Shown here one piece after another: positions 36,931 through 45,711 of a DNA stretch of 64,000 bases (its first letter is position 1; each line of letters opens with the position of its first letter). Source of the DNA: Cohnella thailandensis (lineage in GTDB: Bacteria > Bacillota > Bacilli > Paenibacillales > Paenibacillaceae); the NCBI RefSeq assembly GCF_014212135.1, contig NZ_JACJVQ010000007.1, positions 335,692-399,691 of the forward strand, written 5' to 3'. A model generated the notes under the pieces. That model was not told the DNA's origin, searched no databases, and was given only the letters and a program-made list of their open reading frames with translations. Position numbers and translations under genes: made by a program.

Positions 36931-38655
36931 TCAATTTCCTACCTTCATCATTCCGTAATATTCGTTGACTTCCTTCGTGATCCGATCTCCGCCAAGCTCT
37001 TTCCAGTCCTCGACGAATTGATCGAAATCATCGATCGGCGAGCCCAGGATGATCTTAACGAACACTTCGTCTCTCATTTTCTCCAACGTCGATTGGCGTT
37101 CCACCATCGTTGCCGTCGGCGATCCGGCGAATTTATCAAGGAGGAACTGATTGTTCTTGTCGTATTGATCGACAATGCTTTCAGCCCCGTCAGGTCCGTA
37201 GATTCTCTCCCATCCCCACAGCGCAAACCCCTCCTTCGAGCCGGAAGCATAAGAATCCAGCTTCTTCTGAATCGCCTTCGCCTCGCCGGTCAGCATCGAC
37301 TTATTGCCCGTCTTCCTCACTTCTTCCAACGTCCTGTATAGTTCCAGGTTTTTCCTGGTGGGAGCAGGTTGGACCGGAGACAGCTGCCAGACGCTCTCCG
37401 TATCTGGAGGGGCATAGTAATACTCGTTCTCCTCGGTTAATCCCCAGTTCTTCTCGACGTGCATATTGAACAGCTTGATGACGGCTTCCGGATGCGCTGC
37501 GCCTTTGCGGACGGCGAAAAACTTGGTCGTGCTGAATTTAAGCGGAACCTTCGCCGGCTCGCCGGACTCGGTAACGATCGGGAACGCCTGCCATTGCGCA
37601 TTCGGATCGTTGTTTTTATTCCATTGCAGAGGCCAGATAGAATTCCATTGTTGTCCGTATTCCATGCCGATCTTGCCGCTGACGATCACCTCGGAGATTT
37701 TGTGGCCTTCCTTGACGCCGAATTCCTTATCCAGTTCGCCGTTTCTATACATCGTCTGCAAGGATTGAAGCGCCTTCTTCGTCTCCGGTTGAACGCTTCC
37801 GTACACCAGCTTGCCCGATGAATCCTCCAGCCAGATGTTCGGATATGCCCCGTACCCCGCCATAAAACCCTCTAATCCCATCGCCCCTCCCCACAGGTCC
37901 TTCGTAATGGCCAGTCCGTAGGTATCCTTCTTGCCGTTGCCGTCCGGGTCCTGCTCCGCGAATACCTTCGAGATGGCCAGAACGTCGTTCATCGTTCGGG
38001 GAGGCGACATGCCCAGCTTGCTCAGCCAGTCCGTGCGTATCCAGATGAGTTGGGCTTGTTCGATCGACGAGCCCGTCTGCGGGATGGCCATTAGCCGCCC
38101 GTCGAAGGTAGCGGCATCGAACGGCCCGGAGCCCTCTTCGGATAGAATCTCTTTGAGAAGCGGAGAAGCGTATTTCTCGAATAAATTGGTCATATCTTCG
38201 ATCTGGTCCGAGTCGACAAGCTGCTTAAGCTGGGTAGCGTTAACCGGTATGATGTCGGGCAGGTCGCCCGAAGCCAGCATGACGCTCATCTTCTGCAAAT
38301 AAGGGTCCGACGTATCATCGCCCTGAATGACCCAGTTATACTTGATGCGGATGCCCAGTTCCTCGGAGTAGAGCTGCGTCCAACGATTATCCTCGAACTT
38401 CTCGTTCTTTAGCACGCTCAGAACGTTATTTTCAACGACATCGCTCCGATTGCGAACCGTCGTGATCTCGATTGGAGGATCGTATCGGCCTATGGGATTC
38501 GCCTCTTCTGCTGCCGCTGAGGATGACGGGTTGGCAGATGGACTTGGCGTTGCCTTGCTAGTATGGTTACCGTTGCCGCTGCAAGCCGTTAACGCCGACG
38601 AGAGAGTCATTGCCAAACCCAAAGCCAAAATGGAATGAGCCTTGCCAATATTCAT
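36931..38655 (-). CDS. Large solute-binding lipoprotein linked to a two-component system
   Basis: The 574-residue product starts MNIGKAHSILALG; this ATG is preferred over an upstream TTG because GGGGG precedes it by 6 nt. A lipobox LTAC and a Ser/Pro/Ala-rich linker lead into a family 1 solute-binding fold of the large LipO/YtcQ size class. No permease gene adjoins it; the next genes are a YesM-type kinase and YesN-type regulator. It may deliver ligand to that kinase or to the LplB/LplC-type permeases at 42-44 kb. A promoter and a cre-like box lie upstream. Confidence 0.88.
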   Translation of the reverse strand: MNIGKAHSILALGLAMTLSSALTACSGNGNHTSKATPSPSANPSSSAAAEEANPIGRYDPPIEITTVRNRSDVVENNVLSVLKNEKFEDNRWTQLYSEELGIRIKYNWVIQGDDTSDPYLQKMSVMLASGDLPDIIPVNATQLKQLVDSDQIEDMTNLFEKYASPLLKEILSEEGSGPFDAATFDGRLMAIPQTGSSIEQAQLIWIRTDWLSKLGMSPPRTMNDVLAISKVFAEQDPDGNGKKDTYGLAITKDLWGGAMGLEGFMAGYGAYPNIWLEDSSGKLVYGSVQPETKKALQSLQTMYRNGELDKEFGVKEGHKISEVIVSGKIGMEYGQQWNSIWPLQWNKNNDPNAQWQAFPIVTESGEPAKVPLKFSTTKFFAVRKGAAHPEAVIKLFNMHVEKNWGLTEENEYYYAPPDTESVWQLSPVQPAPTRKNLELYRTLEEVRKTGNKSMLTGEAKAIQKKLDSYASGSKEGFALWGWERIYGPDGAESIVDQYDKNNQFLLDKFAGSPTATMVERQSTLEKMRDEVFVKIILGSPIDDFDQFVEDWKELGGDRITKEVNEYYGMMKVGN

Positions 38656-38681
38656 AGTCAACCCCCTTCATCGGACAACCA

Positions 38682-38695
38682 TGTAAGCGCTGTAT
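38682..38695. promoter_or_regulatory. cre-like box at the SBP-YesM-YesN promoter
   Basis: TGTAAGCGCTGTAT matches the cre consensus except at position 13. It lies at the expected transcription start. Confidence 0.5.
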
Positions 38696-38702
38696 TCTCC
38701 AT

Positions 38703-38731
38703 ATTATCAAGAGGATAGATAGAAAATGCAA
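38703..38731 (-). promoter_or_regulatory. Promoter of SBP-YesM-YesN unit
   Basis: On the minus strand, TTGCAT (38726-38731), a 17-bp spacer and GATAAT (38703-38708), about 50 bp before the start codon. Confidence 0.5.
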
Positions 38732-38795
38732 GCGGTTGTCTTCGTATCGAAACACCCTCAATAAGCGAAATACAACGCTTGGGCCCGCTATGGGT

Positions 38796-40310
38796 TTACT
38801 TGAAATATTGCCCCACCAGAAACTTCATGATCTCGCTAGGCTCTTCATTAGCAAACTCGGCTTGATCCGCGAACCGCATGCCGTACGGCGCCTCGTTTGT
38901 ATAAGGCTCCCACTTCGGCAGCTCCTCTCCGGACGTCCCCCGACCGTTCGGGTCTCCGGATCGAATGAAATTCGCCCAATAGTCGCACATTTGGCGGGCC
39001 AGATCGTAATGTTTGCCGACGAACGGCCTCCAGCACTTCGCAAGCGTCTCGAAGAAGAACCAAAGATCGACCGAGTGGAACGTTCCGGGATCGTCCCAAC
39101 CCGGGATCTCCGCATCGAAGTTATAGTAATACAACGGGAGACGGGCGCCGGTATCGGAATTGGCCTGCCCCGCGATCCTTATCGCATATTCGATGCAGCT
39201 GACCGAAGACTTCTTCACGGCCTCTTCGAGCCTACCCGAATCCGCGCGGCATAGCGCGAGGAATGTTTCCGCATCCTCTCCGAACAGATCGGCCGCCATC
39301 CGTTTGAATTCATCCATGGTTTTCGTGGATGGAACGCTGTAAAATTCGGAAGACGTGTGCCCGAGCATAACCGGCACCGGCCAGCGCTTGTTCTGAATAA
39401 ACAATTCAAACGCATCGCCTACGTTGAACTTGTTGTCGGTTACCGTCCCCCAGAATTGACGGGATTCCAGGTATTTGCCGAGAACATAGGCCGCATCCAG
39501 CTTTCGGGCTTCTGCTAGCGAGGTTACGCCGAGAGATTCGAAGAATCGAATTCCTTCCTCCTCCGCTTCCGACAAGCCGCGCAGAAACCTGTGCGTTCCA
39601 TCTCCCGGATAAAGCTTCGCGAATGTCCCGCTCTGAACGATCGCTCTATGGAAGAGTCCTTCATTCTGAGGAGAGACGAGTTGGTTCATGACGCTGCCGC
39701 CTCCGGCGGACTGCCCGCCGATGGTAATGTTATCCGGATCGCCGCCGAAAGCCCGGATATTGCGTTTGACCCATCTCGTAGCCATCTGTTGATCCAAGTG
39801 ACCGAAATTCGCCGGCGCTTCCGGCGCTTCCGCCGTAATCTCGGGATGACATAGAAATCCGAACGCATTCAAACGATAGTTGATCGTAACGACTACGATC
39901 CCTCTTCGGGCAATACGTTCGCCGTCGAATTCCATTTCGGCCGGATGACCGACCTGCAAGCCGCCTCCGAAATACCATACGTAAACCGGAAGCATCTCAT
40001 CGGCGCCGTTGGCCGGCGTCCATACATTCAGATAGAGACAGTCCTCGTCCATGGCGATATCGGGCTCGACAGCCCATTCCCGGGTATAGATGTTGTTGAC
40101 ATCGATTTCTTGCCTAACCTGCATCGAAACCGGCGCGAATTCGTACGCTTTCAGCACGCCTTCCCAGTCCTGGGCCTTCTGCGGAGCCCGCCAGCGATTC
40201 TCCCCGACGGGCGGCGCGGCGAACGGGATTCCCTTGAAGCTCGTTATTCGAGGGTCGGCTGCCGGCAATCCCCTCACGATTCCATTTTCTACCTTTGTTA
40301 CTCGAAGCAC
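38796..40310 (-). CDS. Type B carboxylesterase
   Basis: The 504-residue alpha/beta hydrolase has the catalytic Ser201 in GGQSAGGG, the family signature EDCLYLNVWTP, and an oxyanion-hole segment YFGGGLQVG in place of the more usual HGGGF. It has no signal peptide. GTG start, with GAAGGGAG about 8 nt upstream. It is the last gene after two LplB/LplC-type permeases and a large SBP, though a terminator-like hairpin lies between. In that setting it may de-esterify imported plant-type oligosaccharides, which is inference; a general carboxylesterase is equally compatible. Confidence 0.88.
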   Translation of the reverse strand: MLRVTKVENGIVRGLPAADPRITSFKGIPFAAPPVGENRWRAPQKAQDWEGVLKAYEFAPVSMQVRQEIDVNNIYTREWAVEPDIAMDEDCLYLNVWTPANGADEMLPVYVWYFGGGLQVGHPAEMEFDGERIARRGIVVVTINYRLNAFGFLCHPEITAEAPEAPANFGHLDQQMATRWVKRNIRAFGGDPDNITIGGQSAGGGSVMNQLVSPQNEGLFHRAIVQSGTFAKLYPGDGTHRFLRGLSEAEEEGIRFFESLGVTSLAEARKLDAAYVLGKYLESRQFWGTVTDNKFNVGDAFELFIQNKRWPVPVMLGHTSSEFYSVPSTKTMDEFKRMAADLFGEDAETFLALCRADSGRLEEAVKKSSVSCIEYAIRIAGQANSDTGARLPLYYYNFDAEIPGWDDPGTFHSVDLWFFFETLAKCWRPFVGKHYDLARQMCDYWANFIRSGDPNGRGTSGEELPKWEPYTNEAPYGMRFADQAEFANEEPSEIMKFLVGQYFK

Positions 40311-40348
40311 GCGATCGTCTCCCTTCTTTCTCGAATCCCAAAAAATCG

Positions 40349-40375
40349 GAGGAAGATATCCTTAAGATATCCTCC
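40349..40375 (-). terminator. Terminator-like hairpin between SBP and esterase
   Basis: GGAGG-A-AGATATC and GATATC-CTCC pair around a short loop. On the minus strand it is followed within a few bases by six T. It probably gives partial termination before the esterase gene. Confidence 0.5.
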
Positions 40376-40397
40376 CCCTTGAGTACGGAATGCTCGT

Positions 40398-42191
40398 TTA
40401 CGGATTAGCCGTCGCTTCCGCGCGAAGCTTCACGATCTTCTGGGCTTTCGCCGTATCCGCCGCCACGACGTCATTCCAGCCGAGGCCCGTTACATCCTTC
40501 TGCATCTTTGTCCACAACTGGTCGAACTCCGCTTGGTTTTTCGCGAATACCATTTTCCAGGATGTATTCTTAACATAGTCCGAGATTTGGCTGCGTTTGT
40601 TCTTAATATCGGAGGAATCGCTTCCAAGACTCGTGTTGATATTGGGTACGATATCGATCATATTGTTCTTCAGATAGAATTCCGTTGCGTTCTTAGCGTT
40701 ATAGGCATTCTGCCAATCCGTCGTCAGGGCCGTCTTGTTTGCCTCGATCGTCGAGCTCCAATAGTTGTTGTTATAGAATTCTCCCGTATCCGGGTCGACG
40801 GTGAAATCGCCCATGATCATGGTGTTGATCTTGCTCTGACCGTCTTGGTATCCGCCGCCGCCGTATTCATCCGGAACCGGGGTATTGTTCTGGAACGCCG
40901 TTTGTCCGACTTCGGTCAAAGCAAACTTGCCATCGGCCGTCTTCTCGTAATTGAAGCCTTCGAAGCCGTTCGTATAGTAGCGCATCCCTTCGGGAGAGAC
41001 TAGCCAATCCATGAATTCCATGATTCGGTCGGGATCCTTCGCTTTCGAGCCGATCGCGAACACTCTTCCATTGCCGTAATAGGCGTCGCTGTTCTGGATA
41101 ATGCGAGTATCCATGATCGGAACCGCCACGTTTCCGTCTCCGTTCTTGCCTCTCTCGATCGAGTTGTAGAAGCCTCTCTGCCAGGAGTACCACAGAAGAA
41201 GAACCTGCTTGTTGGTCAGCTTTTCGGCTACCTTGTTCCAATCCTGGGTCGGAGAGTCGGGGTCGACCAATCCCATCTGATTGGCGTCGAAGTAAAACTG
41301 CAAAATCTTCTTGTACATGCTGTTATCGTCGACAAGCGGAACGATTTCGCCCTTCGCATTCAATTGAATGGTCGACGTTCCGTCCGGCTGCTCGTACCCA
41401 TACCAGTTACTGAGCCAGCGCACATTCTCCATGCTGCCGCCGTCCCAATCCTTCCACAAGGAGATCGGAACGATCGGCTTGCCATCCGGAGTCTTGGGGT
41501 ACTTCTCCTGCATCTGCTTCAGAACGTTCAGAAGATCGGTCAGGTTGTTAAGCTTGGGGGCGCCGACTCCCTTGTAATAATCCCAAGGCATAATCGGACT
41601 CGAATAGGGAATCTCCTCCGAGAACGTCGTCGGCGAGGTATCGGCTTCCATAGTCGGCAACGCGTAGATCTTGCCTTCCGGATTAACCTGATCGAACGCC
41701 GCGTTGAACGGCTTGAAGTGATTGTCTACGTATTGGGACAAGTACTTAGTATTCTTGATCTTATCCGTGAGATCCATGATGAGTCCGGCCGGAATCAATT
41801 CTTCCAGTTGGCTGTTGTCGATGATCAGCAGATCCCCCAGATCGCCCGCCGCCGTTCTCGTCTTGTACAGCTGATCGCCGGCCACTTGCGGCGCGAGAAT
41901 GTTCAAAGTGATATTGAACTTGTCCTTGACAAGTTTGCCGTACCACCCCGTTTGTTCCCCCTGGTAATTCGCCGCATTGTCATACACCGTAATGGTCAAC
42001 GGCTTGCTGTGGTCGATGGCGCCGGATGTCTGCGATGCGCTTGCGCTTGCGCTCGATCCCGATGGCGAGTTCGATGCCGTAGAGGTGTTGTTTGAACCGT
42101 TACTGCATCCAGCCAGTGCGGCCGATACCAGGATCGATCCGGCCATCGACACGGCTATCGATTTCTTGACCATTCGCTTGCTCTTGCTCAT
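40398..42191 (-). CDS. Large solute-binding lipoprotein of LplB/LplC-type transporter
   Basis: The 597-residue protein starts MSKSKRMVKKSIAVSM, with GGGGGG upstream. The lipobox is LAGC, followed by a Ser/Asn/Thr linker. It is of the 550-600-residue LipO/YtcQ class that works with LplB/LplC (YteP/YtcP) permeases for complex oligosaccharides in Bacilli. It is third in the operon, 42 bp after the second permease. Ligand is not readable from sequence; the pairing with an esterase suggests acylated glycans. Confidence 0.9.
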   Translation of the reverse strand: MSKSKRMVKKSIAVSMAGSILVSAALAGCSNGSNNTSTASNSPSGSSASASASQTSGAIDHSKPLTITVYDNAANYQGEQTGWYGKLVKDKFNITLNILAPQVAGDQLYKTRTAAGDLGDLLIIDNSQLEELIPAGLIMDLTDKIKNTKYLSQYVDNHFKPFNAAFDQVNPEGKIYALPTMEADTSPTTFSEEIPYSSPIMPWDYYKGVGAPKLNNLTDLLNVLKQMQEKYPKTPDGKPIVPISLWKDWDGGSMENVRWLSNWYGYEQPDGTSTIQLNAKGEIVPLVDDNSMYKKILQFYFDANQMGLVDPDSPTQDWNKVAEKLTNKQVLLLWYSWQRGFYNSIERGKNGDGNVAVPIMDTRIIQNSDAYYGNGRVFAIGSKAKDPDRIMEFMDWLVSPEGMRYYTNGFEGFNYEKTADGKFALTEVGQTAFQNNTPVPDEYGGGGYQDGQSKINTMIMGDFTVDPDTGEFYNNNYWSSTIEANKTALTTDWQNAYNAKNATEFYLKNNMIDIVPNINTSLGSDSSDIKNKRSQISDYVKNTSWKMVFAKNQAEFDQLWTKMQKDVTGLGWNDVVAADTAKAQKIVKLRAEATANP

Positions 42192-42233
42192 TTGCAGCCC
42201 CCCATATTTCATCATTGTATTATAATGGCGCGT

Positions 42234-43151
42234 TCAACCTTTAACGGCGCCAATCATAATTCCTTTCACGAAGAACCGTTGGAAGATCGGATAGACCAGC
42301 AGGATGGGCGCTACAACGATAACGGTCACCGTCATGCGGATAGAGGTTGTCGTTTGCTTGGTCGCCAAGCTGGCCATGGCCGTCGATCCGGCATTTTGCA
42401 GATTAACCATGGTCGATAACGAACTCGCCTGATTGATGTAGTTATACAGGATAAACTGCAGGCTGTAGAGGTTGCTGTCCGTCATCAGCAGCAGCGTGTC
42501 CTGGAAGGAATTCCATTGATCCACGGCCGCGAATATGGCAACCGTCGCCAATATAGGCTTACAGATGGGCAGCATGATTCGGAAGAAGAGAGTCATGGTT
42601 CCGGCTCCGTCGATGCTGGCCGCCTGCTGCAATTCCTTAGGCGTCGATTCGACGAATGTCTTGACAAGAATGATAAAGAACGGGGCTACGACAGTTGGCA
42701 AAATATAAGCCATAAAGTTGTTGGTCAAGTGCAGCGATCTCATGGTTAAATACCAAGGAATGATCCCGGCGCTAAAAAACATCGTGATAACCGTAAATCG
42801 ATACCAGAATTTACGAGCCCACATATCCTCTTGGGTAAACATGAAGCCCAGAAAAGCCGAAGCCCCTACCGTCAGCGTCGTTCCGATCGCCGTTCTTCCC
42901 AACGAAATCATGGCCGCGTTCCCCAAACCGGGTATCTTAAACACATCCAAGTAGTTCTGAAAATGAATTTTTTTAGGGTAGAACACCACATCGCCTCTGG
43001 CGCTAAGATCGTTGGCGCTGATGGTATTGATAATGATCGAGTAGAAAGGAAACACGCAGATAAAGGCAAACGCCGAGAACAGGACGTAGATGATAACCGT
43101 AATCCATTTATCTGCCGCGCTGGCTTGATACTTCGTTTTTTGGTCCCTCAT
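42234..43151 (-). CDS. ABC sugar permease, LplC/YtcP type
   Basis: The 305-residue product has six membrane helices and the EAA loop LQQAASIDGAGTMTLFFRIMLPI, and ends in RFFVKGIMIGAVKG as in LplC-type permeases. The ATG overlaps the stop of the preceding permease by 4 bp (ATGA), with a GA-rich ribosome binding site. Confidence 0.93.
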   Translation of the reverse strand: MRDQKTKYQASAADKWITVIIYVLFSAFAFICVFPFYSIIINTISANDLSARGDVVFYPKKIHFQNYLDVFKIPGLGNAAMISLGRTAIGTTLTVGASAFLGFMFTQEDMWARKFWYRFTVITMFFSAGIIPWYLTMRSLHLTNNFMAYILPTVVAPFFIILVKTFVESTPKELQQAASIDGAGTMTLFFRIMLPICKPILATVAIFAAVDQWNSFQDTLLLMTDSNLYSLQFILYNYINQASSLSTMVNLQNAGSTAMASLATKQTTTSIRMTVTVIVVAPILLVYPIFQRFFVKGIMIGAVKG

Positions 43152-44068
43152 ACGATCCCCTCTCCCCTCGTCAGTTTGGACAATCCGTTCACCGAGAAGA
43201 GAAGCACGACGCTGATCAAGCTCTTCAGCATGCTGATCGCGACGGACACGGAATAACTGCCGCCCCCCATTGCGAGGTTGTATACGTAAAGGTCCAGAAC
43301 CTGGATGGCGTCTTTGTTGAATGCATTTTGAAAGACGAAGTATTGCTCCAACCCGTTGTTCAGGAAGCTTGCGATTTGCAGCATTAACAAGACAAAATAA
43401 GTCGGAAGCATGCTCGGGATAACGACATGGCGAATGACCTGCATTCGGGTGGCGCCGTCTACATGGGCCGCTTCGTAAAGGGAGTCGTCAATGCTCATAA
43501 TCGCCGCGATATATAGGATGGCTGACCAGCCCAACGATTTCCAAGTCATCCACATCCACATCGTCAACCAAACGTGGTCCGAGCTTTGAAGGAACAAGAA
43601 CGGAGATTCGATCAGCCCCAGCTGCTTCAACAGACCGTTGACGATCCCTTCGCTGGAGAACATGGAGAACGCCAACGAGTAAACCAAGACCCAGCTGATA
43701 AAATTCGGAAGAGTAGTGACCGTCTGAATGAATTTCCGGAATCGGACGGCCTTGATCTCGGTCAGGAATATGGCGAACATCATCGGCAGCCAGGAGAAGA
43801 GAAGCGCCAAGCCGCTCATTCCGAACGTGTTTTTAAGAACCTGCAGCAACTGATCGATCTTGACCTGATTCTCGACCAAGGAACGAAACCACTGAAGCCC
43901 GACAAACGGCGATTCGGAAAGAGGAATCGGAGGCATATAGTCGAAGAAAGCATAGACCCATCCATAAAGCGGATAATAAGCGAAGATCGCCAGAAGAACC
44001 ATAAATGGCGATATATAGAGAAACTTGCGAAACGAAGCGCCTCTCATGGTCTGTTTATACATGCGCAA
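43148..44068 (-). CDS. ABC sugar permease, LplB/YteP type
   Basis: The product has about 306 residues, with LplB-type features: an N-terminal FRKFLYISPFMVLLAIF helix, YPLYGWVYAFFDY, and the EAA loop YEAAHVDGATRMQVIRHVVIPS. Start chosen at the TTG 44066-44068, because AAGGAG lies 7 nt upstream; an ATG two codons later would have a 13-nt spacer. It is the first gene of the operon, with a perfect cre box 60 bp upstream. Confidence 0.9.
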   Translation of the reverse strand: MRMYKQTMRGASFRKFLYISPFMVLLAIFAYYPLYGWVYAFFDYMPPIPLSESPFVGLQWFRSLVENQVKIDQLLQVLKNTFGMSGLALLFSWLPMMFAIFLTEIKAVRFRKFIQTVTTLPNFISWVLVYSLAFSMFSSEGIVNGLLKQLGLIESPFLFLQSSDHVWLTMWMWMTWKSLGWSAILYIAAIMSIDDSLYEAAHVDGATRMQVIRHVVIPSMLPTYFVLLMLQIASFLNNGLEQYFVFQNAFNKDAIQVLDLYVYNLAMGGGSYSVSVAISMLKSLISVVLLFSVNGLSKLTRGEGIV

Positions 44069-44129
44069 CCGATCACTCCTTTTCAAAATCCGGATACAAC
44101 GTCTTCCGATACAAGTTAGCCCACATAAT

Positions 44130-44143
44130 TGTAAGCGCTTTCA
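44130..44143. promoter_or_regulatory. Perfect cre box at the LplBC-type operon
   Basis: TGTAAGCGCTTTCA matches TGWAANCGNTNWCA at every position. It overlaps a -10-like TACAAT (minus strand, 44128-44133), which fits CcpA repression. The rest of the 350-bp gap up to 44418 holds a terminator at its far end and no gene. Confidence 0.75.
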
Positions 44144-44378
44144 TTGATTGCGCTGGAAAGCTTTCTTACTCGATTTCCTCCAGGTTGGTCGCGGCCGCTA
44201 ACCTATTGCTACCCTTGCCGTTGTTGCCAACCCTTTGAATCGTTGGCATCGGTTTCTGCTGGTTACGCTTTCATTATAGGAGGCCGGGTAACGCCATACA
44301 ACTCGCATCTTTTTACTTGCTTAACGTTCGTTTACTTCACGGAACGAATCTTCATGGGGATGATCGCGGCTTAACGCA

Positions 44379-44409
44379 AAAACCCGCCCAGCCTTCCGGC
44401 TAAGCGGGT
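44379..44409 (-). terminator. Terminator of the YesM-YesN-SBP unit
   Basis: ACCCGC...GCGGGT with an inner GCC/GGC stem forms a hairpin. On the minus strand it is followed by five T, just after the SBP stop codon. Confidence 0.75.
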
Positions 44410-44418
44410 CATCCTTCG

Positions 44419-45711
44419 CTACTGCTCCGAGTCCAGAACCGCCTGCAGTTCCGTCATATAACGCGTAGGCGCGAACCTGGAGTCAGTAACGAGAAGCTGC
44501 GCGTTGTTCCATGCCAGCAGCTGCGCCTTCGTGCTGAATTTCGCTTCGAACCAGCCCGACGCCCGCTTGACGCCTTCGATCTTCTCTTGAACCATCCGCG
44601 TCAGCGGCGGCACGTTCTCCGGCATGCTCTCCACGTTGAAGCCGGTCACCATGCCGAGCTCGCTCATCGCCCGATCCCCGTACTCCTCGAACACGTCCTT
44701 CATCCAATCCCCGACTTCCTCGGTGTAAGCCGCTTTGGAGAAGGAAGTCGTCAGTCCCGCGTTCATCGGATACTCGTCCAGCTGTCCCGCTCCCCCTTCC
44801 ACGAGAGGAATGCTGAAGAACCCGATATTTTCCGCGCCGAGCTTGTTCCGTTCCGGGACGTTGAAGTCGCGCAGCAGCCAGCTTCCCGAATAGTACATCG
44901 CCGCTTGCCCTTGCAGGAACAGGTCGGTCGCGGCGTTGACGTCCAACGTATTGACCGCTCCGCCCAGGTACCCTTTCAATCCCATGTCCTGCACCACGGA
45001 TGCCGCCTCGATGAATCTCGGGTCCGTCAGCTTCAGGGTTCCCTTGTCCACCTGCTCCATCGCGTCTACGCCGATCTTGCGGATCGCATACGCGTTGATC
45101 AGACGGGTGATCTGCCATTTGTCCTTGCCCGCCACGGAGAAGGGCTGAACGCCCGCCGCCTTCAGCGTCTCGGCGATCCGCAGCATCTCGTCCCACGTCT
45201 GCGGCTCTTTTAGCCCATACCTCTCGAAAATCGCCTTGTTGTACCAGAAGCCTTCGATGTTCATCTCCAGCGGCAGGGCGTACAAGCCGGCTCCGTCCAC
45301 GGCAGACTTAAGCAGCTCCACGGCAGCCGGATTCAACCGGTCGTAAAGGCCCAGCTCCTTGAACGTCTCCTCCAGGTTCAACACGGAATCGCTGCGAATC
45401 AAATCCAGAAGCGGCCGGCCCGATTGATACCGGAACAGCGCCGGCAGATCGTTGCTCGCGGCCAGCAGCGTGATTCGCTGGGACAGATCGCCCTCCGGGA
45501 TCGCCTCGATCGAGAATCGAACGTTCGGATGCTCGGCCTCGTACTCTTCGGAGAGCTGGCGAATCATTTCGACGCTGGACCCGACTTCCTCGTTCGAGAT
45601 ATAGACGATATCCGTCTTCTTTTCCGCCTGAGTTTCGTCTGCGTAATCGGTACGTCCGCAAGATGAGATCAGCAAGGAGATCAGAACGAATGCGACAGCC
45701 AGCCTCCTCAT
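44419..45711 (-). CDS. Sugar-binding lipoprotein linked to a two-component system
   Basis: The 430-residue protein has a signal peptide with lipobox ISSC and a family 1 solute-binding fold (VGSSVEMIRQLSEEYEAEHP; WYNKAIFERYGLKEPQTWDEM). The start overlaps the end of the response-regulator gene by 4 bp (ATGA), so it is translated with the two-component system. No permease adjoins it. Either it feeds a shared transporter or it is the ligand receptor for the neighbouring kinase. Confidence 0.9.
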   Translation of the reverse strand: MRRLAVAFVLISLLISSCGRTDYADETQAEKKTDIVYISNEEVGSSVEMIRQLSEEYEAEHPNVRFSIEAIPEGDLSQRITLLAASNDLPALFRYQSGRPLLDLIRSDSVLNLEETFKELGLYDRLNPAAVELLKSAVDGAGLYALPLEMNIEGFWYNKAIFERYGLKEPQTWDEMLRIAETLKAAGVQPFSVAGKDKWQITRLINAYAIRKIGVDAMEQVDKGTLKLTDPRFIEAASVVQDMGLKGYLGGAVNTLDVNAATDLFLQGQAAMYYSGSWLLRDFNVPERNKLGAENIGFFSIPLVEGGAGQLDEYPMNAGLTTSFSKAAYTEEVGDWMKDVFEEYGDRAMSELGMVTGFNVESMPENVPPLTRMVQEKIEGVKRASGWFEAKFSTKAQLLAWNNAQLLVTDSRFAPTRYMTELQAVLDSEQ

